A stretch of DNA of 64,000 bases from contig PCXY01000005.1 in assembly GCA_002762785.1 (NCBI GenBank), forward strand, positions 456,849 to 520,848, in the 5' to 3' direction. The notes beneath the pieces were generated by a model. That model ran no database searches and had not been told where the DNA came from. It saw only the letters and a program-made list of their open reading frames with translations. This DNA is from Candidatus Woesearchaeota archaeon CG10_big_fil_rev_8_21_14_0_10_45_16 (GTDB lineage Archaea > Nanobdellota > Nanobdellia > Woesearchaeales > GW2011-AR9). Made by a program: the position numbers and the translations under genes. Below, one piece after another: positions 58,511-64,000 of the stretch (positions within the stretch are counted from its first letter, which is position 1; each line of letters opens with the position of its first letter).

Positions 58511-59968
58511 CTATACTTCTTCACCAACGATACTTCGCAGCATATGGTCCACCACTTTTACCTTGATCCGTTTCTTCAGCGGCAGCCGTCCTTTCACGCC
58601 GATCACCAACGGATAGGTTCCCATCTGTCTGCAGAAAGTGGTCTTGCCATCGTACATCTCCGTAAAGACGTCAGTCAACACTGTTCCTTTGGGCAATAAT
58701 CTTTCTAGCATCGGGAAATCGATCTTCTGACGGATCTCGTTGCGCCACTTCCAGTAATACTGCTTGTTCTTCCGTAAGAATTTGTTGCCGCCATGTTTCT
58801 CCAGGAAAGTTCCCGGCAATACAGCCACCTGCCGGATATTGATCCGTCGTAATAACAAGTCTTCAGCCATGACTTGTGATAACGCTTCCATGTTTTTCTT
58901 GTGGGTTTCTTTAGTTTCATTAAGCAACCCGAAGATGATGTTGATCCCAGGCAAAAATTTGTGCAACCCGTTCTCGCCGCGGACAGCTCCGTATTTATTG
59001 ATGATCTTGATAGCTTTCATAGCGATCAACGGCATGGTGTTCAAGAGGTTAGCTTTAACAACTTCGGGATCGAAACTTTCCACGCCAAACGCAGCGATGT
59101 TGCCGGATGTACAGTATTCGACAACAGCTTTGGTGATCTCTTCTCCGCCTGGCTTGACCACGGAATTGGGATTGACGTTATCGATATGGAGCATCTCTAC
59201 TTCCGGACAGGCTTCTCGTATCTCTTTCAGCATCTCGATGGGCCTGTCAGAAGCATAGAAATCGGCCTGTTTGCCAAGACGGAAATATCTGGCTCCTCTC
59301 TGATAGTATGCTTTGGTCTCTTTGACTACATCTTCTTTCTTCCGGTTGACAAAACTATTTTTCAACGGTTCGGTACAGAAACTGCACTTTCCGACGTTGC
59401 AGCCTCGTCCTGTCTCTATCTCGATGACTCTTCTGTCAGGTATCTGTCTGATGATATCGACGCCTTCCAGCACGTACTTCTCCAGTTCTTCAAAACTGGC
59501 GTCATAATTGGTAACGTCGTCAAATGAAGAGAGATCTTCTTTCTCAAAGAATTTGCCGCCTTCCAGCTGGGTGCCGAAGACAGCCGGTCCGGTCAATATC
59601 TTCTTGCAGTTGATATCTTTCAGCAAGGGGATCACTTCATGTAAGGTTCCTGGAAGAGCAGTCAGGTATTTTCCCGGGACGTGGACACCAAGGATGACGA
59701 TCAGGACATCCGTCTCCGGCAGGACTTCAGATGCTTTATTATTGGTCAGGTTGTAGATCAGGATGTTGGTCTTTTCTTTTTCAGATGTTTCTTTTTTGAT
59801 GTTATCATATTTTTTCCATAACCTCAAGTCGTCAATTGTCAGGTATGCTACTTCATGTCCTTCCTGTTTAAACTTGCCAAATAAATATCTTGGATAAGTT
59901 CCTAAGTACGGTGGCACGCCTAAGCCGGAGGCTTCATCAGTATAGCAGTCAAGGATGGTGTAATGCAT
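58511..59968 (-). CDS. radical SAM protein, COG1031-like
   Basis: The 485-residue protein has an N-terminal cobalamin-binding-like Rossmann region (about 1-160) and a radical SAM core with cluster motif GRGCNVGKCSFCTEP (CX4CX2C), FRLGKQADFYA, HIDNVNPNSV and GINIIFGLLNETKE. It matches the uncharacterised archaeal Fe-S oxidoreductase group COG1031. The substrate is unknown. The start is 26 nt from a TTTAAATA box (59993-60000). Confidence 0.87.
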   Translation of the reverse strand: MHYTILDCYTDEASGLGVPPYLGTYPRYLFGKFKQEGHEVAYLTIDDLRLWKKYDNIKKETSEKEKTNILIYNLTNNKASEVLPETDVLIVILGVHVPGKYLTALPGTLHEVIPLLKDINCKKILTGPAVFGTQLEGGKFFEKEDLSSFDDVTNYDASFEELEKYVLEGVDIIRQIPDRRVIEIETGRGCNVGKCSFCTEPLKNSFVNRKKEDVVKETKAYYQRGARYFRLGKQADFYASDRPIEMLKEIREACPEVEMLHIDNVNPNSVVKPGGEEITKAVVEYCTSGNIAAFGVESFDPEVVKANLLNTMPLIAMKAIKIINKYGAVRGENGLHKFLPGINIIFGLLNETKETHKKNMEALSQVMAEDLLLRRINIRQVAVLPGTFLEKHGGNKFLRKNKQYYWKWRNEIRQKIDFPMLERLLPKGTVLTDVFTEMYDGKTTFCRQMGTYPLVIGVKGRLPLKKRIKVKVVDHMLRSIVGEEV

Positions 59969-60062
59969 GCTATCGTTGTTTCTTTTCTGCTTTTTAAATA
60001 TGTTGCTCCTAGCAGGTGATTATCTGCAGAATGTTTATAAAAAAAGCCCTGTTCTGAAGCGT

Positions 60063-60509
60063 ATGAGATATGCTTCATTAGTACTTGCGCTTGGAATGAC
60101 TGCCTGCGGTTCTGCACCTCAGATTAGTGTTGAAGAATGCGGTAGGTTGTATAATGCTGCTGATCCGGTTGTTCCTGATCAAGTGCCTGCCTGGTGTCAG
60201 AATCTTGTCGAGACATCGGTGAATCACCATCTAAGTGATGTTCTTAGAGTTAATAAACATTCTAGTTTTGAATCACAGATAGCTGTCAGGAGAATGCTTT
60301 CTGAAGTGACGCCTACCCAATGTGAAGGCTTAAGAGGGAGTTATCTCTCGGATCTTACTGCTTTTGAAAGTAGCTTTGACACCTGGACTGCTGATGTTGA
60401 AGCTCGTTTTTGGAGCCTGGGCAGAGAGTATCGGATGCTGAAGGCCGAAGTTACCGAAGACCTTGTCAAGAAAAAGGCTGATGCAGAGGAGTATGATTGT
60501 AACAGATGA
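60063..60509 (+). CDS. putative lipoprotein, unknown
   Basis: The 148-residue protein starts MRYASLVLALGMTACGSAP, a short signal with a weaker lipobox (MTAC). The rest is helical with four further Cys (ECGRLY, WCQNL, QCEGL, YDCNR), possibly two disulfides. The ATG is exactly 26 nt from a TTTATAAA centre (60034-60041); an upstream frame extension is rejected on that ground. Confidence 0.65.
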   Translation: MRYASLVLALGMTACGSAPQISVEECGRLYNAADPVVPDQVPAWCQNLVETSVNHHLSDVLRVNKHSSFESQIAVRRMLSEVTPTQCEGLRGSYLSDLTAFESSFDTWTADVEARFWSLGREYRMLKAEVTEDLVKKKADAEEYDCNR

Positions 60510-60586
60510 TCGTATCAAAGAAGTCTTAAGATTATTAAGGTAGACTACAACAATTCTTTAATACTAATGACAACTCCTTCTACAGC

Positions 60587-61219
60587 ATGGTCTATAAGAT
60601 CGGTCTTATCGGCACCCATGGAACAGGCAAGACTGCTCTCGCTGCCTTACTCTCCGGCGAACTGAAACGAAGAAGGATAGAAGCCAAGTTTATCGGCGAG
60701 GTGGCGACGGAAGCAAAAGAAAGAGGTCTGCCGATCAATGAAGGCACTACTTTAGCCACGCAGCTGTGGATACTGCATACCCAGTTTGCTAAAGAGCTGG
60801 CATATAGCAGCCAGCTCGAAGGCCGGCCGAATTATGAGGTCATCATCTGCGACCGCGGTCCAGATAATTATTGTTACTTGGAACATAACTTAGGAAAAGA
60901 TGAGTATGCCCTGCAATTGACGTTAGGCCATCTCAAAGCCGCTCCGTATTCGCAGCTGTATCTACTGCCGGTGACTGATACGGAGATCCAGACGGGCAGT
61001 GGTGTGAGGGCCTTAGATAAAGAGTTTCAGAAAGAGATGGACCAAAAGATCAGGAAATTTCTATCTGCTCACGGCATCCCTTTCATCGAGCTGCCTAAAC
61101 CGTCCCTCAGCGACAACTTTCGTGACATCTGGATCAAGATGATCGTCAACCAGACTTTGAAAGACCTCGGCCACCCGGAAGAGTTCTTCATGCAGCAGAC
61201 CTTGTTTGATTTTGAGTAG
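60587..61219 (+). CDS. P-loop NTPase/kinase, NadR-like AAA_28
   Basis: The 210-residue protein has an N-terminal Walker A GTHGTGKT, FIGEVATEAKERG, a VIICDRGPDNY Walker-B-like strand with DRG typical of small-molecule kinases, and a C-terminal IPFIELPKP strand. It most resembles NadR-type or AAA_28 ATP-binding kinases. The substrate is unknown. The ATG is 26 nt from a CTTTAATA box. Its stop lies 7 bp before the MITE-like element. Confidence 0.8.
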   Translation: MVYKIGLIGTHGTGKTALAALLSGELKRRRIEAKFIGEVATEAKERGLPINEGTTLATQLWILHTQFAKELAYSSQLEGRPNYEVIICDRGPDNYCYLEHNLGKDEYALQLTLGHLKAAPYSQLYLLPVTDTEIQTGSGVRALDKEFQKEMDQKIRKFLSAHGIPFIELPKPSLSDNFRDIWIKMIVNQTLKDLGHPEEFFMQQTLFDFE

Positions 61220-61226
61220 GGAAGAA

Positions 61227-61565
61227 CGTACGTATTTAGTTGCGTTTCTTGTGAGCGCAGCACGGCGCGATTACGGGAGCATCTTTAAGTGAAATAAGCA
61301 GAAATCCTCTGGATTCGCTTAGAGAAGAAACCACTTCTCTGGCGCACTGATAAGATGGTTTTCTTATCGTGTGCATCCTGGGGATGCAAGAAAAGTGGAA
61401 TCTAGCACTTTTCTGCACAGAGATCAAATCTTCGTTTGATTTCTTGTGAATGCGAGTTATCACTCAGGGGATTTCCGCCGCTTCTCAGCATTTTCTTTAA
61501 TAGAATACTCGTCTCTCCCGTGCGCTTCGATGGGCGGCGCTCACCTACTTAACTAAATACGTACG
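61227..61565. mobile_element. 339-bp MITE-like element with 15-bp TIRs and 6-bp TSD
   Basis: Perfect terminal inverted repeats CGTACGTATTTAGTT (61227-61241) and AACTAAATACGTACG (61551-61565) are flanked on both sides by GAAGAA (61221-61226 and 61566-61571), as left by transposition. No protein is encoded. Inside are many stems: GTGAGCGC/GCGCTCAC (61251-61258, 61537-61544), GCACGG/CCGTGC, AGAGAAG/CTTCTCT, a 13-pair stem around GATAAGA/TCTTATC (61342-61374), GCATCC/GGATGC, AGAAAAGTG/CACTTTTCT (61389-61414) and ATCAAA-TCTTCG-TTTGAT. The element separates a kinase gene from the tRNA-Ile promoter. Confidence 0.75.
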
Positions 61566-61610
61566 GAAGAACAAAATCTTTAAAAAGAAGCCACAGTTCC
61601 AGCAAATAAC

Positions 61611-61724
61611 GGCCCCGTGGCTTAGCCTGGTAGAGCGCACGACTGATACGTTGACGGTACGGCAATGTTCGGAACGTCAGTGACTGAAATCGTGAGGTCC
61701 TGAGTTCAAATCTCAGCGGGGCCA
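61611..61724 (+). tRNA. tRNA-Ile (GAT) with 40-nt intron
   Basis: The exons form a full cloverleaf: acceptor GGCCCCG/CGGGGCC with discriminator A, D stem GCTT/GAGC, anticodon stem CACGA/TCGTG, loop CTGATAA (anticodon GAT at 61645-61647) and T arm CTGAG-TTCAAAT-CTCAG. An intron of 40 nt (61649-61688) sits after position 37, the usual archaeal site, and would be cut by the splicing endonuclease. CCA is not encoded. A TTTAAAAA box (61579-61586) just after the MITE-like element is the promoter. Confidence 0.95.
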
Positions 61725-61900
61725 TTTTTTCTTGATTAAAAAACGGTCAAAGTTTTCTTTTCCCTCATTCTCCACTATATATTCCATTGTCTCTAAATCT
61801 TTAAATAAGAGTTGTCATTCAAAAATCATAAAAATTTTAGGTTCCTGAGAATGTTCGCATGTTTTCCAGGATACTTACAACATAGTGGGGGGTGTATTTC

Positions 61901-62887
61901 ATGAAAAAAGAAGTGGTCATAGCAGGACTTATCATATTGATTCTAATATTTACCGTAGGCTGTGATTATAAAGCCTATGATCTCCAAGATCAGCCGACGT
62001 CTGATACCAGCCTGGTTGATGAGATCGCCCAGATCGAGGAGGATCTGGCTCAGGAAGTAGAAGATGTTCCTGTCGTCGAGGAGGAAGTAGTCATTCCCGA
62101 GCTGACGGAAGAACCGCAGATGGAGGGCGACGTCCAGGTTGTCCGTGTTAAAGAGAATGAGTTCGTACGATTAAAGCCGACAGTCACTGATCCTGATAAC
62201 GATCCAGTTACCTGGTCGTTCACTAAACCTTTGGATGCTAAAGGCGATTGGAAGACCCAGTACAGCGATGCCGGGGAATATATGGTCACCCTTACTGCGA
62301 CTGACGGCAAGCTTACCACTTCCAAGAAGATCAAGCTCGTTGTTGAACGGGTCAACGTCCCGCCGACGATCAGCGGCGTCAAAGACATCACCGTCCGCGA
62401 GGGAGAGGTGGTCCGTTTCGAACCGCAGGTCAGCGACCCTAACAAGGATCCGATCACCGTCACCATCTCCGAACCGTTGAAAGGCGGTTCTTTTGTAACT
62501 GATCATACCAGCGCCGGGCAGTATACAGTTACCGTGAAAGCTAATGACGGCGAACTTAATGCTGAGCAGTCATTCAAGTTGACGGTCCTTGATGTAAATG
62601 TCAAGCCGGAGATAAAGAATGTCCAGGATGTCACTGTTGTTGAAGGCGAGCTGGTCCAGATCAAACCGGAAGTGACCGATCTTGATGAAGATCAAGTGGA
62701 TGTCTCCATCTCTGAACCTTTGGGCAGCGACGGCAAATGGCAGACTAGCTTCACCGATCATGGTGAATACTTCGTCACTGTCACGGCTGACGACGGCAAG
62801 GACAAGGTCACCAAGCGTGTCAAGGTGACTGTCCAGGATGTCAACAAGGCTCCAGAGATTGTCGATGTCTCTTTGGCCGTCAATTAA
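61901..62887 (+). CDS. lipoprotein with three PKD/cadherin-like repeats
   Basis: The 328-residue protein has a signal with lipobox FTVGC (Cys 21), an acidic linker (30-75) and three Ig-like repeats of about 82 residues, each with VREGEVVRFEPQVSDPNKDP-type starts and a GEYxVTVTAxDG end. Such repeats build stiff surface stalks, often Ca-binding. A GGGGGGTG site lies 8 nt before the ATG and a TTTAAATA box about 97 nt upstream, so this gene has an unusually long leader. Confidence 0.88.
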   Translation: MKKEVVIAGLIILILIFTVGCDYKAYDLQDQPTSDTSLVDEIAQIEEDLAQEVEDVPVVEEEVVIPELTEEPQMEGDVQVVRVKENEFVRLKPTVTDPDNDPVTWSFTKPLDAKGDWKTQYSDAGEYMVTLTATDGKLTTSKKIKLVVERVNVPPTISGVKDITVREGEVVRFEPQVSDPNKDPITVTISEPLKGGSFVTDHTSAGQYTVTVKANDGELNAEQSFKLTVLDVNVKPEIKNVQDVTVVEGELVQIKPEVTDLDEDQVDVSISEPLGSDGKWQTSFTDHGEYFVTVTADDGKDKVTKRVKVTVQDVNKAPEIVDVSLAVN

Positions 62888-62924
62888 TTTTTTTTCTTAC
62901 TTTAACTCAAGAAGGTTGTAAACG

Positions 62925-64000
62925 ATGGCTGCCATGATACGGAAGATTGCGCTGAGCGTGTTCATTCTCCTGCTTGTCATAAACCTAGCGTTAGCCGCCA
63001 CCAGGACCTTCAGAGCTGAAGAGACGGATTTCGTGAAGATTATCCCGGAAGCTGTTGATCTCGACCTGGATCAGATAACCTACACCTTCTCTCCGCCGCT
63101 GGATGAGAAAGGCGAATGGCAGACCGATTATGGCGATGCCGGCGAATATGACCTGGACATCACCGCTTCCGACGGCAAAAACGAGTCTGTTGAGCGTGTC
63201 CATCTTATCATCAACAAGAAAAACCAGCCTCCAGTCCTAGAAAAAAACAAGATCAGCGTCTCTGAAAACCAGCAGGTTGACCTGAAGAAACTGGTGGATG
63301 ATCCAGATGATGATGTATTGGAATTTAAGTTCCAAAAACCGTTTGACAAAGACGGCCTCTGGAAACCCTCTTTTACAGATGCTGGTGTCTACCTCGCTTC
63401 GTTTACCGTCAGTGATGGCCAGCATGAGACAATAGGAAGAGTTGAGGTTACGGTCATCAATGCCAACCAGCCGCCGCATATCACTAAAGTCTTCAGGGAA
63501 GATGATCTAACTTTAGAAGAGGATCAGGAACTATCATTTTTCGTCGAAGCTGAAGATGGAGATAAAGATGGTCTCTCTTACGAATGGCTTCTTGACGGGA
63601 CTAAGATCGCGACAAAAAAAGATGGGAAGTATCAGTTCGGATTTGACAGCGCCGGTGACCACACCTTAAAAGTGGTCGTGACTGACGGTTCTGGCAAGAC
63701 AGAAAGGTCTTGGGCAGTCCATATAAGCAACAAGAACCGCAAACCAACATTGTCTATCTCTCCGGTGATCGCCAATGAAGGCGATGCTGTCACTCTTCCT
63801 CTTCCCAAGAAAGATGCTGATGGTGATGATATTGCCTATGCCTTTGAAAAACCGTTCAATACTGACGGTATCTGGCAGACATCGTTTGATGATGCCGGAC
63901 AATATGAAGCCAGGATCGTCGCTTCTGATGGTCAGCTGGAGACAGCAGCCACGGTGCCGATAACCATTTTAGATGTAGATAGGGTTCCGCAGCTTGATCT
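62925..64000 (+). CDS. PKD/cadherin-like repeat surface protein (partial)
   Basis: An open frame runs from ATG 62925 (or 62934) to the window edge: a signal peptide (RKIALSVFILLLVINLALA) and then at least four Ig-like repeats of about 75-90 residues with the pattern GEWQTDYGDAGEYDLDITAS. Unlike the preceding protein it has no lipobox Cys, so it is secreted or anchored elsewhere in the missing C-terminus. It starts 38 bp after the lipoprotein and shares its repeats, so they probably act together on the surface. Confidence 0.85.
   Translation, partial: MAAMIRKIALSVFILLLVINLALAATRTFRAEETDFVKIIPEAVDLDLDQITYTFSPPLDEKGEWQTDYGDAGEYDLDITASDGKNESVERVHLIINKKNQPPVLEKNKISVSENQQVDLKKLVDDPDDDVLEFKFQKPFDKDGLWKPSFTDAGVYLASFTVSDGQHETIGRVEVTVINANQPPHITKVFREDDLTLEEDQELSFFVEAEDGDKDGLSYEWLLDGTKIATKKDGKYQFGFDSAGDHTLKVVVTDGSGKTERSWAVHISNKNRKPTLSISPVIANEGDAVTLPLPKKDADGDDIAYAFEKPFNTDGIWQTSFDDAGQYEARIVASDGQLETAATVPITILDVDRVPQLD

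Noticed and set aside
61227-61565. Structured element as SRP RNA or RNase P RNA
   Set aside because: Long end helix and size fit, but the conserved core motifs are missing on both strands and the GAAGAA duplication argues for insertion.
1-64000. CRISPR arrays
   Set aside because: I saw no regularly spaced 24-40-bp repeats with unique spacers anywhere; the repeats found are palindromes, tandem duplications or protein repeats.

Overview
The window is a gene-dense (about 90 percent coding) piece of an archaeal chromosome, most likely from a DPANN-type archaeon related to Woesearchaeota/Pacearchaeota; the lineage is an inference. The archaeal assignment is firm: archaeal EF-2 with a diphthamide-loop histidine, ribosomal proteins L7Ae, S28e, L24e and L10e, archaeal LeuRS/GluRS/ArgRS, a PUA protein, a tRNA-Ile with an intron after position 37, and TATA boxes whose centre lies about 26 nt upstream of the start codon for about 30 genes (leaderless mRNAs). 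Genes inside operons instead use GGTGA/GGAGG ribosome-binding sites. Several bacterial-type genes are embedded: lipoprotein diacylglyceryl transferase (lgt), a GAD-less bacterial AspRS and a fused PyrBI.

Layout. 0-12.6 kb: lipid-kinase-like protein, cupredoxin lipoprotein, lgt, YIP1 and PRC-barrel proteins, DNA polymerase X, LeuRS, a Ser/Thr kinase, PUA and DUF192 proteins. 12.6-23.0 kb: a copper-handling region with an ArsR repressor and its operator, a YHS-HMA-HMA copper ATPase, a Met-rich secreted protein, a membrane winged-helix protein, an HMA-DsbD/TauE-cupredoxin-cupredoxin fusion, a DUF411 lipoprotein and several unnamed membrane proteins, two of which end in the same MVGGC tail. 23-30 kb: purine nucleoside phosphorylase, the L7Ae-S28e-L24e-Ndk-EF-2 operon, a cation exchanger and an inositol-phosphatase-like enzyme. 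30.6-33.6 kb: an AT-rich three-gene block (methyltransferase, cysteine-desulfurase-like enzyme, TrmB regulator) bounded by a 15-bp direct repeat. 33.6-44.6 kb: AspRS, glutamate dehydrogenase, a DsbA-cupredoxin fusion and a MacB-type ABC export operon. 44.6-45.0 kb: a non-coding stretch with three consecutive large inverted-repeat modules. 45-61 kb: MNT-HEPN protein, GluRS, VTT protein, tRNA-Gln, PyrBI, an AT-rich regulator pair, ArgRS, CutA, L10e, Nudix-DUF1653, a COG1031-type radical SAM protein and a P-loop kinase-like protein. 61.2-61.6 kb: a 339-bp MITE-like element with 15-bp perfect terminal inverted repeats and a 6-bp target duplication, inserted just upstream of tRNA-Ile. 61.9-64 kb: two surface proteins built of PKD/cadherin-like repeats, the second running off the window.

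How it fits together. The cell envelope dominates the accessory content: at least five convincing lipobox proteins (plus one weaker) accompany a bacterial-type Lgt; cupredoxin domains occur as a lipoprotein, fused to a DsbD/TauE-like transporter, and fused to DsbA; and metal-linked Cys/Met-rich proteins recur. Together these suggest extracytoplasmic copper and thiol-redox management in an otherwise reduced, probably fermentative or host-associated archaeon.
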